64,000 bases of DNA from BRHc4a sp049323755 (GCA_049323755.1 JBMOPE010000041.1:307180-371179); one strand, 5' to 3'; shown: positions 32,259 to 41,761, numbered from the stretch's first letter. Program-made: numbers and translations. Notes: a model not told the origin generated them from the letters alone.

Positions 32259-33284
32259 TCATCCGTTTCCCGACGGGGCGGCCAGCCACTCCTCGGGATT
32301 ACAGGGCTGCCCGTTCACATAAACCGAAAGGTGCAGGTGAGGACCGGTGGAAAGGCCTGTGGAGCCCACATAGCCTATGGTTTGGCCGGCCCTCACCCTT
32401 TGCCCGCTCCGGACCTCCACTCCGGACAGGTGGGCATAGAGGGTCTGGCAGCCACCGTGATCCAGCACCACGCAAAGACCATATCCGCCCTTTTCCCGGT
32501 CCCACTCCACGCTCCCGTCCTGTACTGCAAAGACCGGTGTTCCCCCGGGAGCCGGTATGTCTATCCCGTCGTGGAAACGGTACAGGTGTAAAAGGGGATG
32601 CAATCGGGTGCCGTAGGCTGAAAGAACCTGCACATACCCGGCGGGCAGGGGCCAAATGCCCTTGCCCGCCGGCAATATGGTGGAGGAGTACTGGGCGGCT
32701 GCATCCATGACCCTGTTCACATACCAGTCCGCATGATTATAACTGAAAACGGCCTTCCGCGGGTTTTCGGAATAGCCGTTTGCTTTAAGCATATTGGCTG
32801 CTGAAAAAACAGCATCCCAGGGATTATAAGGATCATAGGCGCCGTCACTGTCACCATCCTGCCTGTACTGTTCAAAAGTGGAGGGCATGAACTGCATAAA
32901 CCCGATGGCGCCGGCCGCGGAAACACCCGGATCAGGCCTGAACTCCGACTCCACTTTACAGATGGCCGCTAAAACAGCCCAGGATACTCCATACCTGTCC
33001 TGAGCCCTTAAAAAAATATGCAAATACTCCGCCGGTATATCCGCCACGGCAAAGGCTGTGGGAGGCCCGGAACGGAACCCTACATCCTTCCCGCCACCCA
33101 GGCCGGTTATTACAGATGAAAAAAACAGAAAACATATTGTCAGAGCAATTAAAAAAAGGCCAACGGCTATAAGTAGCGCAATTTCTAACTTGTGCGAGGC
33201 ACTTTCCCTTTCCTCACCGGATGAGGCAAGGCGCAGGGCCTTGCCCCCGATTCTGACCGCCGCTGCAATAGCCTTAATATTCAC
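32259..33284 (-). CDS. Bifunctional conjugation cell-wall hydrolase: SLT transglycosylase + M23 peptidase
   Basis: About 341 residues. One membrane helix (IALLIAVGLFLIALTICFLFF), then a lytic transglycosylase/goose-lysozyme-like domain with catalytic Glu in ICKVESEF and motif AAGAIGFMQFMPSTF, then an M23 (LytM) domain with zinc ligands in FHDGIDIPAPG and GPHLHLSVYVNG. This VirB1-like two-enzyme layout is typical of Gram-positive conjugative elements, opening peptidoglycan for the transfer channel. GTG at 33284 behind AGGATGTGG is preferred; an ATG at 33296 is possible. 15 nt before the cyclase-fusion gene. Confidence 0.85.
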   Translation of the reverse strand: MNIKAIAAAVRIGGKALRLASSGEERESASHKLEIALLIAVGLFLIALTICFLFFSSVITGLGGGKDVGFRSGPPTAFAVADIPAEYLHIFLRAQDRYGVSWAVLAAICKVESEFRPDPGVSAAGAIGFMQFMPSTFEQYRQDGDSDGAYDPYNPWDAVFSAANMLKANGYSENPRKAVFSYNHADWYVNRVMDAAAQYSSTILPAGKGIWPLPAGYVQVLSAYGTRLHPLLHLYRFHDGIDIPAPGGTPVFAVQDGSVEWDREKGGYGLCVVLDHGGCQTLYAHLSGVEVRSGQRVRAGQTIGYVGSTGLSTGPHLHLSVYVNGQPCNPEEWLAAPSGNG

Positions 33285-33309
33285 GGTAAACCACATCCTG
33301 AATAAATAT

Positions 33310-33330
33310 AAAACCCGGGCTTCTCCGGGC
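33310..33330 (-). terminator. Weak intra-operon hairpin before the hydrolase gene
   Basis: Minus strand CCCGG...CCGGG with a 6-nt loop, followed by GTTTTATATTTATT. May attenuate transcription between the VirB6-like gene and the hydrolase. Confidence 0.4.
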
Positions 33331-33369
33331 TAGAAGTAAAAAATATTAACCTGGTTGCCAAGTAGGTTT

Positions 33370-35919
33370 TTACGGGCGCAAACGGGACCGTGGGCTATAG
33401 GGCGGTCTCTTCATTTTTATCTGCCCCGGCGGCTTTGCGTTTGGCGGTGGTGTCCCGGCAGTAGGTAATCTTTTCGGTGGGCCCGCTGTTTCCCGGGGAT
33501 TTGCTGTGGTAGCATCACGCTCTGACAGCGGAATCCTTCCGGACACCTGATCCTCCCCGGTGGAAACCCCCGGTACGGCAGCACTCTTTCCCTCAACAGG
33601 GTGATTTACAGTGCCAGGAACACCTCCGACGCTTACTATGCCACCCGGTGAAGCACTTGCCGCCGAGACCCGCACCGGTTGATCTTCTCGGCCGTATATA
33701 GGTGTAAAAACACCCTGGCCGGCTTCACTAGTCAATTGGCGAACAACCTCCTTTCCGCGGCCGACAACTCCCTGTATGGATGGCGCAGTGTCATTGGGTC
33801 CGGAAGATCTCGACGGGCCATCCATCTCCCCTTTGACCAGATCCTTTACTCCGGAGGCAGCGGAGGTACCCGCAACCAAAGCTGCACCGCCAGCCGGCGC
33901 AGCAGCTGCTATAGCAGGTGTTCCAGTCCCGGCCGCACCATCTGCCCTGCCGGGCATTCCCGGTGCTGCCCGTGCGGCGTCCGGGGTGCCACCACTCCCC
34001 CTGCCACCCGGCGTGCCTCCCCCGTCACCGGCAACGTCGCCCTCCGGCCCTTCAGCCCGTCCCTCCGGCAAATTCTTAAACGGGTACCCTCTTGGCGGTT
34101 GACCCTCCCAAGCCCTGTGACGCCGGACTTCCTGTTGGCCATCTTCCGGATGGCCGTCATCTGTCCCGGCCCTTTCGCTAAAGCCTTCCGGCCCCCGCCC
34201 TGCCGCTTCAGGCCCTCCTCCGGCACCGGAAGGTGGTGGCTGGTCAGTTCGGCCAGCCATCCCCCGCCTTCTGGAAAACACCCAGTCGGAGATTATATCC
34301 GTAATGCCCAACTTCCGGGCCAGTGCGGTATTCGCGGCCACAATCCTGTCCAGCGAAACGTTGTTGTTATAGATCAATGCCCCCTTTTGGACCGAATCCA
34401 GCACCAGGTTCAGAAACTTCTTCCGGTAAACGGCCGCGGCAAAAAAAATTACGGCCAGAACCACCATCGCCGCGCCCAGGTTGTGATTGAACAGCGCACC
34501 GGCAAAGGCTGTTCCAGTAACCAGCGTCAGAGACAGGTAAAGCCCGTAGACCAGCTTCACCATAAAGAAACCCAGCAGGGTCCGGAAGTACCTGGTTGCA
34601 AAGGCCCATCCGGCGCCGGGCACCATCATGGCAAACAGCGGCAGCGGCAGGAACAGCAGGAGGGGGGCCAGGATGACCTGGCATATAACTATGGACAGGC
34701 CCACCAGGGCAGCCAGCAGTGCGAAGCCGGCGGCCGGCAGCAGGGTAAAGAGTGCCGCTTTAAGGTGCTGTATGGCGCTTTCCGGGGAGAATCCCACCAT
34801 GGTGCCGTCGTGACTGCCGTGGTCGATGTCCCTGCCGTCAACAACCCACAAATACTTCTTGTTCGGCCGGGCCAGCACCTCGGCAACAGCATCCCGGCCC
34901 TCCCCGGCGGAACCAAGCATGAGGGTATCCAGGCGCATGCCCGGGCGGATCCGTCCCTGGCTTTCCCTGGGGAACACACTTTTATCCAGTGCGTCGTATT
35001 CCCCCTGAGTAAGCTCCAGCCTTCCCTCGTCGAAAGTTCCGAATTGGGCCAGCGCCCATGGCCTGGCCACTATCAGCTGCCAGGTTGTCTGTCCCGCCGC
35101 CACCAGCCCTCTATCCACAGGATCATCAACGTTCACCCTCTGGCTGGCAGAGGTGTACCTCCCGGTGGTGGCCAGGAAAACACCGGCCAGGGAGTCCGTA
35201 GCCTCGGCGGTGCTGCTGATAATCTGCCGGGAGTTGGCGGTTAAGAAAAAAGCCCCGCCAACGGCCAGAACAGCCACCAGCAGGGAACTGAGGGCAGACA
35301 TGGCCTGGCCCCGCAAGATCCTGAAAATGCCGTAAACCAGAAGAATAATAAGGCCAATAGCCATCAGCAACTGGGTCAGGTCGCTGCCGGGAGAAAATAT
35401 GTCGGCCATCCCCTCGGACACCCAGCCCACCATGCCCGTGACAATGTTGGTGTGATAGGCAAGTACCATTATGTTGTTGGAGGTTCTGACCAGCGTCTTG
35501 GTAATTGAAAAAACCATGTTGGCCATGAACTCGACTGAGGAATATAGGGCCTTTTCCGCCATTACTCCCAGCCCCGGGAACTTGTCCGGAGGAGCGTGGT
35601 GAAACATGTAGCGGACCTCAGGCCAGTTTTCCCAGACGGCATTTTCCGGGCTGGCGATTTGGGCCAGGCCGGCTCCGGCAACCCCGGCGCCCGCCACCAG
35701 CAGACCGAAGGGTCCGCTCACGGCGGCCGCCCCCGGTGCGGTAGCGGCTAAACCCAGGGAAAAGATGCTGAACATCTGCCCTTCAATTTCCTTCTCTGCC
35801 TGGATATCTCCCTGCAGGTTCCACTGTTCCGCAGGCTGGTCACCGATGGCCGCCAGGGCCGGAGTGGTAAATGTCAGAATCAAAAAAACAGCCAACACAC
35901 TGTATGTTATCACTCTCAT
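33370..35919 (-). CDS. VirB6/TrbL-like polytopic conjugation channel protein
   Basis: ATG at 35919 after GGAGGCAC. About 849 residues: signal-like N-terminus (ITYSVLAVFLILTFTTPALA), hydrophobic helices in residues about 60-110, a cluster of helices at 180-270, further groups at 430-560 (LLPAAGFALLAALVGLSIVI and following), then a long, hydrophilic, low-complexity G/P/A-rich tail of about 280 residues. This is the TrbL/VirB6/TrsL layout: inner-membrane channel plus disordered cytoplasmic tail. Identification rests on topology and position between VirB4 and the VirB1-like hydrolase, not on a motif. Confidence 0.7.
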   Translation of the reverse strand: MRVITYSVLAVFLILTFTTPALAAIGDQPAEQWNLQGDIQAEKEIEGQMFSIFSLGLAATAPGAAAVSGPFGLLVAGAGVAGAGLAQIASPENAVWENWPEVRYMFHHAPPDKFPGLGVMAEKALYSSVEFMANMVFSITKTLVRTSNNIMVLAYHTNIVTGMVGWVSEGMADIFSPGSDLTQLLMAIGLIILLVYGIFRILRGQAMSALSSLLVAVLAVGGAFFLTANSRQIISSTAEATDSLAGVFLATTGRYTSASQRVNVDDPVDRGLVAAGQTTWQLIVARPWALAQFGTFDEGRLELTQGEYDALDKSVFPRESQGRIRPGMRLDTLMLGSAGEGRDAVAEVLARPNKKYLWVVDGRDIDHGSHDGTMVGFSPESAIQHLKAALFTLLPAAGFALLAALVGLSIVICQVILAPLLLFLPLPLFAMMVPGAGWAFATRYFRTLLGFFMVKLVYGLYLSLTLVTGTAFAGALFNHNLGAAMVVLAVIFFAAAVYRKKFLNLVLDSVQKGALIYNNNVSLDRIVAANTALARKLGITDIISDWVFSRRRGMAGRTDQPPPSGAGGGPEAAGRGPEGFSERAGTDDGHPEDGQQEVRRHRAWEGQPPRGYPFKNLPEGRAEGPEGDVAGDGGGTPGGRGSGGTPDAARAAPGMPGRADGAAGTGTPAIAAAAPAGGAALVAGTSAASGVKDLVKGEMDGPSRSSGPNDTAPSIQGVVGRGKEVVRQLTSEAGQGVFTPIYGREDQPVRVSAASASPGGIVSVGGVPGTVNHPVEGKSAAVPGVSTGEDQVSGRIPLSERDATTANPRETAGPPKRLPTAGTPPPNAKPPGQIKMKRPPYSPRSRLRP

Positions 35920-36012
35920 CAACTCGTGCCTCCCCACCCTGCCAATTCCGACCGGGATCCCCCGTGGCCGGCTGTCACAACAAAGATACCCAACCACAAA
36001 CCACGTTGCGCT

Positions 36013-38412
36013 TTATACTTTCGCATTTCCCGGCGAGGTATCAAAAACTTGCAGCAGGTACTCCGGCCTGGGATCGATATATACTTGGCCGATGCGCCCC
36101 GTGGCATCACGCATTACACACCAGCCGCTTTCCAGTGACCTGAAAACCGGCCCCAGACCGCTGCCGGCCTTTTCCTCCTCCCGGTCCGCCCCCAGAAGTT
36201 CCAGGTTTGCTTCTATTTCCGCCCCGTCCTGGGCGCGGAAGCAAAATACATAGCCGGTGTTATTCCTGATTGTTTGCAGGTCGCCTATGTCGGTTGTGTT
36301 TTGCGTGATCAGGACTGGAATAACCCCGAAGGTGCGGGCCCCCATGCGGATAACCTCATCAACCACCCGCCTTCCTTCGGATATCCCCAGAATCATCCAG
36401 GACTCGTCGAAGGTCAGACACTTCAGCACTTCCGGCGACAGGGAGAAGGCCACCTCCCGGGCCATGGCAGATGCCAAAAAGAGCATGCCCAAGCCCTGGC
36501 GCTCGCTCTCGGTAACCCTTCCCCCCATCAAGCCCCGGGCACTTCCCGGCAGGGGCAACCCCTGTAGGCTGACCACTGTGGCTCGCTCAATCCCGATATC
36601 ATTGTCCGTACCGAAGACAAGGTGCCCCATGTTACCCTCCCTCAGTGCCTCCAGCAGCAGGGCACACTGTCCGGCCTCCCTGGCCACGTCGGGGTATGAG
36701 GTATCCCGCGATAACCGGATAAGTTCCTCCAGGCACGAGTGCATGTTGCGGCCCCCGGCCGGCATCCCGGCCACCGCGTCCACCGCCCTGGCCACGGCCA
36801 CCCGGCGGGCGTCATTGTCCCCGCTGACATTGAGGGCGATGGAGAGATAATCCAGGGCAATACCCCTGGCCCGACGTTCATCCCGGGATAAAAGAAAAGG
36901 GTTCAGCCGTTCCCTGCCGCCGGGGTGGAGGTCAATTTTCCTGACCGGGAATATTTTTTCCAGGGCTGCGTACTCATTGTTCTTGGGATCGATGATAAAC
37001 AGGTAGGCGCCGGCCATGTACGCCAGGTAAAGCATCAGCTTGGCCAGCATGCTCTTGCCCCCGCCCAGCCCGCCGCTAATGAAGACTGCGTTGGACCGGT
37101 TGAGACTTCTTGCCGCATGCCCGGGCTTCCACAGCACCGGTGCGGACCCGGACCAGCCAAGAAAAAAGCCCCGGCCATCACCCATCTCCAGGCTGACCGT
37201 GGGCCCCGAGGATGCAATGAAACCGGGATCACACTCAATTATGGGCGCCGCCGGCCGGCTGCCGGGAAAAAAGGAGTATAGGCACTTCTCCTGGTCCCCC
37301 ACCGGGCGCACGGCCCGGTAGCCTGCGGACGAGTATCTCTCCATCAGCCTTTTGGCCGTAGCCCTGGCCTCCCGCAGTTCCCCTGCGGCCACAGCCAGAG
37401 CAACCGAGATGGAAGCCAGAGGCTGGCCTCCCCTCAGCTTTCCCTCCAGGAACCTCCCTTCTGTGAAGCCGTACTCCTCGTCCGTGCTTGGCTCACCGTC
37501 CCCCTTGAGGACTTCCCTGATCTGGCCCTTGAGAAAGCGCCGGCGGCTCTCTGCCTTCTTCTTGGCCCTGTGCGGCCGGAGTATGTTGAAATGAAGAACG
37601 ACATCAACAGCCCTTTCTCCGGCGTCCAGGCCTGCCAGCCATTCAGCGCCGACCTCGGGCAGCGCCTTGGGGATATCCGGAAAGGTAATAAACAGCTGAT
37701 GGTGCGGCTCATCGGCGCTGTCGGTTATGGTCACATGGGCCGGGCCCTCGTCCAGCAGACAACAGTCCGAGAAGGCCGCCACCAGGGCCGGTGTTAACCT
37801 GCCCCCATCCCGGGAGGGCAGGGGCAAACCCAACACTCCCACTCTCCGGACGTTTCGCCGGATGATGAAGTCCAGGTCAAAAAAATCAATCCGCCCCTCT
37901 GTCAGGGGGCGGACCCGCTGGAATATCTCCTCCTCGTTTTCAAGGGCCTCCCGGACGCGCCCGGAAGATAGCAGCCACCTTTCCGACCGGAAAAAGGCAC
38001 CTAAGGCCACATCCCTAAATTCCCGCAGGGCGGCCTTCCAGTCGTCGTCTGGGCTCAGCCGGAGCTGCAGGGCCAGATATCGCCTGCGCCGGCGTGCCCC
38101 TGCGGACAGGGCGCTGCGCACCGACCGGGCGTGCCGCCATGATTCCTGTGCCAATTCTTCAGGCAAGCCTCCGGCCACTCCGGCCCTAGCAAGGTAACCC
38201 TCCTCGTCAAGGCGAAGTTCCTCACTGAGCAGCAAAATCATGCCCCGGCCCTCAAAGCCAAATAAGAACTGCTCCAGCCGCCTCATCACCATTTCCCGTC
38301 GGGACCTGGGCAAGTAGTTGTACGCCTCCCCCTTCAGCCGGTAAACAGCAAAGGCCTCTCCCTGCAGATTGAACACTATGTTGTTTTTAAATGCTATTAT
38401 GGGGAACCTCAA
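36013..38412 (-). CDS. virB4: VirB4/TraC-family T4SS ATPase
   Basis: 799 residues. Walker A ISGGLGGGKSMLAK, LFIIDPKNNEY (the IDPxxEY-like motif of VirB4/TraC ATPases), Walker B LTFDESWMIL and the arginine/glutamine motif VLITQNTTDIG are all visible in the C-terminal half; the N-terminal half is the VirB4-specific domain. TTG start at 38412 overlapping the TcpE stop, nine bases behind GGAGGT. VirB4 energises T4SS assembly. It is the best marker that this cluster encodes conjugation machinery. No TraG/VirD4 coupling protein or relaxase was found in the window; they may lie beyond either end. Confidence 0.9.
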   Translation of the reverse strand: MRFPIIAFKNNIVFNLQGEAFAVYRLKGEAYNYLPRSRREMVMRRLEQFLFGFEGRGMILLLSEELRLDEEGYLARAGVAGGLPEELAQESWRHARSVRSALSAGARRRRRYLALQLRLSPDDDWKAALREFRDVALGAFFRSERWLLSSGRVREALENEEEIFQRVRPLTEGRIDFFDLDFIIRRNVRRVGVLGLPLPSRDGGRLTPALVAAFSDCCLLDEGPAHVTITDSADEPHHQLFITFPDIPKALPEVGAEWLAGLDAGERAVDVVLHFNILRPHRAKKKAESRRRFLKGQIREVLKGDGEPSTDEEYGFTEGRFLEGKLRGGQPLASISVALAVAAGELREARATAKRLMERYSSAGYRAVRPVGDQEKCLYSFFPGSRPAAPIIECDPGFIASSGPTVSLEMGDGRGFFLGWSGSAPVLWKPGHAARSLNRSNAVFISGGLGGGKSMLAKLMLYLAYMAGAYLFIIDPKNNEYAALEKIFPVRKIDLHPGGRERLNPFLLSRDERRARGIALDYLSIALNVSGDNDARRVAVARAVDAVAGMPAGGRNMHSCLEELIRLSRDTSYPDVAREAGQCALLLEALREGNMGHLVFGTDNDIGIERATVVSLQGLPLPGSARGLMGGRVTESERQGLGMLFLASAMAREVAFSLSPEVLKCLTFDESWMILGISEGRRVVDEVIRMGARTFGVIPVLITQNTTDIGDLQTIRNNTGYVFCFRAQDGAEIEANLELLGADREEEKAGSGLGPVFRSLESGWCVMRDATGRIGQVYIDPRPEYLLQVFDTSPGNAKV

Positions 38413-38801
38413 TCGTCCACTACCTCCGCCGCCCTCCAGTCAAGCCTTTGACGGCGTGCACGACGTACCGGCCGGCCCGTCAGGTCGGTGATCTTGGGGC
38501 GTATTATGTAACTGACTAAATCAAGAATAAATACAGGTAGAAACTTACCCTGAGGGTCGGCCTGGGAGAACAGCCACGCCGCCCCTCCTGACAGCAACCA
38601 GGCAGTCAGCCACGGATGGGACGGCTTTAGGATCCAACCCAGGGGCAGCAGGGGCAAATACAGTATCACCGCCAGGAACAGTGCGTCCAGGGGCAGTGCT
38701 CGGGGTAGAGCTTTGCCCCCCACGTCGTAGATTTTGAAGTTGATCCGGAAGAGCGATTTGTAGCTGTAAAAATATCGAGTATCGTCCTCTGCTTTGGGCA
38801 T
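38409..38801 (-). CDS. tcpE: TcpE-family conjugation membrane protein
   Basis: 130 residues. N-terminal YFYSYKSLFRINFKIYDVGG with RINFKIY is the TcpE/ORF17-type signature; two central helices (LFLAVILYLPLLPLGWIL, WLTAWLLSGGAAWLF) and a basic C-terminus follow. TcpE is an inner-membrane component of Tn916/pCW3-type conjugation systems. ATG behind GGAGGGACG. The stop overlaps the VirB4 TTG start. It is separated from tcpC by the two plus-strand AT-rich genes. Confidence 0.8.
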   Translation of the reverse strand: MPKAEDDTRYFYSYKSLFRINFKIYDVGGKALPRALPLDALFLAVILYLPLLPLGWILKPSHPWLTAWLLSGGAAWLFSQADPQGKFLPVFILDLVSYIIRPKITDLTGRPVRRARRQRLDWRAAEVVDD

Positions 38802-39183
38802 TATTGCGTCCCTCCTTAAAGGCTTTGAAATTTTTAATCATTAACCACAAATCCGAAAGAAAAAGATAGTAATAGGAAGATCATGAAACAAGCTTCGGAA
38901 AGACTTCGGAAAGCTTTTCCAAAGTCTTTCCGAAGTTGGTGGGCCAGCAATGCCTTATGATTAGGCTAATACGACTTCATACCTGGGGCTTTTAATTCAT
39001 ATTTATTCATGTTTACCCTTGGGCAATCGGGTAGCTTATGGCCATCATCCCAATAGTCAGACTGCAAACTATACGGTTGGATTGCCTTTCTTTCACCAAT
39101 ACCCCCATTAACAAACATTGACTATTTTAGTCAATTAATGTAATAATTTAGGCAAGATATTGTTTTGAAAGGTATGGAGTTAA
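38802..39183. other. Non-coding 380-bp spacer with a long hairpin at 38893-38935
   Basis: No gene seen. A 17-bp inverted repeat lies at 38893-38909 and 38919-38935 with one mismatch and a 9-bp self-complementary centre. The arms are built from a repeated CTTCGGAAAGA unit. The rest is AT-rich and contains a short repeat-like piece (CAATCGGGTAGC). The hairpin has no T-tract on either side, so it is more likely a protein site or transfer-related structure than a terminator. Confidence 0.55.
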
Positions 39184-39867
39184 ATGAAATACGAGCAATT
39201 AGAATACGCTCTTACGGTACACCCTGAATCCCAAAAACTCTGGAAGTATATGGATAAACATCTCCTTGAAATCCCAAAAGTAAAGAAAAATTTTGCAACC
39301 GAGATTACTTTATGGTATCCAAAGCTAACTAACTTCGTTGAGAAAAAAATGGATGAATGGGAACAGATACACAATTACAAGCACAAATGTACAAAAGGTT
39401 GCTTCCATTGCTGCAAGCAGCCAATCTTGATCTTAGGAGTTGAAAAGCTGATCATAACAACCTATCTACATGAACACAATTTGCAGAGCTACTTTGATAA
39501 AGCAAAAGAAATTGCTGCTATAGTAAGTTCTGACAAATTACCTCCCTCACCAAGATTCGATAATTACGCAGGCGTAAAATATTATAAAGAGAAATATTTT
39601 CAAGCAAATATACAGTGTCCATTCTTGTGTAATGGCGAGTGTGTTATTTATCCTATTCGTCCAACGAATTGTGCGACCTATCGCTACTATGGTAAAACGA
39701 TAGAATGTCACAATAACCCTGCACCAGATTTCGGCATACAGTTTAATGTACTTGAAAAATGGATGATGAAGCAAATGTTTAACTTTTATCACTACAACAA
39801 AAATAGAGCCCCATATAATGTTACTGAAGATAGAATTTCTCTTTTACCTTTAGTCGTTGCCGAATAG
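39184..39867 (+). CDS. YkgJ-type cysteine-cluster protein
   Basis: 227 residues. Two halves of the cluster are visible: CTKGCFHCCKQPILI and, about 80 residues later, CPFLCNGECVIYPIRPTNC followed by TYRYYGKTIECH. This CxxxCxxCC...CP(F)L..G.C..Y..RP..CR pattern is that of YkgJ/UPF0153 proteins, proposed to bind zinc or iron. AT-rich and on the opposite strand to the conjugation operon it interrupts, so an acquired gene. ATG after GGAG. Cellular role unknown. Confidence 0.75.
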   Translation: MKYEQLEYALTVHPESQKLWKYMDKHLLEIPKVKKNFATEITLWYPKLTNFVEKKMDEWEQIHNYKHKCTKGCFHCCKQPILILGVEKLIITTYLHEHNLQSYFDKAKEIAAIVSSDKLPPSPRFDNYAGVKYYKEKYFQANIQCPFLCNGECVIYPIRPTNCATYRYYGKTIECHNNPAPDFGIQFNVLEKWMMKQMFNFYHYNKNRAPYNVTEDRISLLPLVVAE

Positions 39868-39999
39868 CCAATTTAAACATGACATCACAGATGTTTTTTT
39901 GGATCTACACGATAATCTTAGCATTTGGTAATTTATACACTTGTTAATCATGCTAATTCCTTCTCCGCAAGTAGCATACACTCTTGGTATATTTTTCAC
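39850..39999 (-). CDS. Possible 49-aa ORF with strong ribosome site
   Basis: A GTG at 39999 lies right behind AGGAGGGGTGA on the minus strand, then 49 codons to a TAA inside the 3' end of the YkgJ gene. The product has three cysteines and is rich in I, N and K. No family recognised. The ribosome site is as good as those of the real operon genes, which is why it is listed. Confidence 0.3.
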   Translation of the reverse strand: MKNIPRVYATCGEGISMINKCINYQMLRLSCRSKKTSVMSCLNWLFGND

Positions 40000-40247
40000 A
40001 GTCACCCCTCCTATTGGTATTCACAAATTGACGGTATTTTACCACTATAACTACCGTATGGCGATTGGGTGATTTGCTAGGGTAAGGTTATCAAGGAGCA
40101 TAATTTGATTTTTACTCGAATTATTTCTCTTATTAAATATTTGTAATGATTGAGGGGGAGAGAGGTATGGGTGTTAAGACAGTCCCGTCTACTATAAATC
40201 GATGTAGTGCTTCTATTAAGTAAGGGGTGGAAGGTACGAATATCATA
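40000..40247. other. AT-rich spacer before the membrane gene
   Basis: With the partly overlapped 39,868-39,999 stretch this is the gap between the two plus-strand genes. It contains GACGGTATTTTACC and TAACTACCGTATGGC, a loosely inverted pair, but no clear gene or terminator. Confidence 0.4.
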
Positions 40248-41294
40248 GTGAAAGAACCTTTGGTCATTGCTTTAGTTCTCGTATTAATTGTCGAGATCTT
40301 GTTGGTTTATCTTTTATCATTTCTTCGAAAAAAAGTAAGCAGTAACATAAAATACCATTTGGAAATTTTATTTAGCTGGTATTTCGAAATAATCACTACA
40401 GTTATTAAAATTCTAGTAATTATAAATCTTATCTTCGTAATTTACAGATTGCTAAATTTATGGCCTATATCTAACGTATCCACAATAAGTAAAGATATAT
40501 TACAAGATAAAGATGTTTTAAAGGTAATTGTTGGTGCGTTCCTTGCTTCAGGTTTAGGAATATTAACACAAATATTTTTACGACGCCTTAATCTTAAAAA
40601 AGATGTCAGAAAATATAGTATGTTACTCCGAAATGAAATAGAAAATCTTTTATTGCACTTATCTTCAGCAGAACATTCAACTAAGGTATTTAAGAGCAAA
40701 GAAGAACCAAGTAAAATCTTTGAGGGACACTTATTAGAAGAATTAAGTTATGATCCTAAGTGGAGAGAATATTACGCATGTCTAAGTGATGAATTACCAT
40801 TTTCGTATTATACTATTATTTCAAATATCTACAAATCAGTGGATCAATTTAATAAAGCTATTAAAGAAAAAGATTTTGACGGTTTATTTTATAGTTTTTG
40901 GAAAGTTCGCAGAAGGGAAAACACTATCCCAATAATGGGAATGCCTACAAATACAAATAAGGATTTGCTTAATATATTAGATGCTTTAAGTAGAAATAAA
41001 AGGATTAAAACTAAGCGATTCTGCAATTTGTGCAAGGAGATTTTATACAATAGACTAAAAAAGGCTATATTCCTGAAGGTTGAAGAAGAGGCTATTAAGC
41101 TACTTAACGGCAGCTCAAAGAATAGGTTAGAGCGCAGTATTTTGGAAGAACGCATTATGACTTGGTATAATGACCAATCTCAGAAGTTCAAAAAGAAATA
41201 CAACCCAATTATCAATCGAATAATATTTGAGGTTTTATTAGAATCCTCAAATATCGATTTAGTTTGGGGAGAATGTTTTCTCAAGAATAATTAG
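40248..41294 (+). CDS. Membrane protein with two N-terminal helices and long helical cytoplasmic domain
   Basis: About 348 residues. Three hydrophobic segments are visible: near the N-terminus (LVIALVLVLIVEILLVYLL), around residue 60 (IKILVIINLIFVIYRLL) and near residue 95 (VIVGAFLASGLGILTQIF). The remaining 230 residues are charged and helical, without enzymatic motifs. Start is uncertain: GTG at 40248 behind GGAAGG, or GTG at 40227. AT-rich insert in the conjugation operon, next to the YkgJ-type gene and in the same direction. I do not recognise the family; a phage-exclusion or stress role is possible but unsupported. Confidence 0.6.
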   Translation: MKEPLVIALVLVLIVEILLVYLLSFLRKKVSSNIKYHLEILFSWYFEIITTVIKILVIINLIFVIYRLLNLWPISNVSTISKDILQDKDVLKVIVGAFLASGLGILTQIFLRRLNLKKDVRKYSMLLRNEIENLLLHLSSAEHSTKVFKSKEEPSKIFEGHLLEELSYDPKWREYYACLSDELPFSYYTIISNIYKSVDQFNKAIKEKDFDGLFYSFWKVRRRENTIPIMGMPTNTNKDLLNILDALSRNKRIKTKRFCNLCKEILYNRLKKAIFLKVEEEAIKLLNGSSKNRLERSILEERIMTWYNDQSQKFKKKYNPIINRIIFEVLLESSNIDLVWGECFLKNN

Positions 41295-41414
41295 CAAGTT
41301 TCAAACCGCAATTCTACATTGCGTTGTAATTTGGGTATAAAGTGAAGGGTAATCCCACCTTCACATTATCCATAATTAGTTTTATTAGTAGAATAAAACA
41401 TTTCCATGTTTGCT

Positions 41415-41443
41415 GGGGTTCCGAACGCATCTGTCGGAACCCC
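41415..41443. terminator. Perfect 10-bp hairpin between convergent genes
   Basis: GGGGTTCCGA (41415-41424) and TCGGAACCCC (41434-41443) with a 9-nt loop lie between the plus-strand membrane gene and the tcpD-like stop. There is no good T-tract, but the position fits a bidirectional transcription barrier. Confidence 0.45.
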
Positions 41444-41446
41444 AAC

Positions 41447-41761
41447 TTATGATCCCCCACCCAAAAGGTTTAGGAACCCCTTCCCCACGCTCTCCATCAG
41501 GCCGGGGGTAGTCATGGCCAGGAGTACCGCACCGACGATGATGATTACTATTGCGGCCGAAAGCTGGCTCCTGAAGAAAGTCCACATGGCGGCCGCCAGC
41601 ACTGCAATCATTACAAATATCTTTATCAAATCCAGTGTGTCCCTGGCGCCGGCCTTCAGATCAAAGCCAGCAAGGGCTATATCAGGATAAAGTAGAGTCA
41701 CAACAAGAATCAGTACCGTCCAAAATCGTCGGAACCAATGGAAATTTACCTTTTTTCGCAC
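41447..41761 (-). CDS. TcpD-like small conjugation membrane protein
   Basis: GTG at 41761, six bases behind GAGGGGGTG. 104 residues: a signal-like or first helix (FWTVLILVVTLLYPDIALAGF), then two close helices (IFVMIAVLAAAMWTFFRS and AAIVIIIVGAVLLAM) and a glycine-rich end. This is the shape of TcpD/VirB2-VirB3-like small proteins in Tcp-type systems. It follows tcpC by 47 nt and is the last gene before the plus-strand insert. Assignment by topology and context. Confidence 0.65.
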   Translation of the reverse strand: MRKKVNFHWFRRFWTVLILVVTLLYPDIALAGFDLKAGARDTLDLIKIFVMIAVLAAAMWTFFRSQLSAAIVIIIVGAVLLAMTTPGLMESVGKGFLNLLGGGS

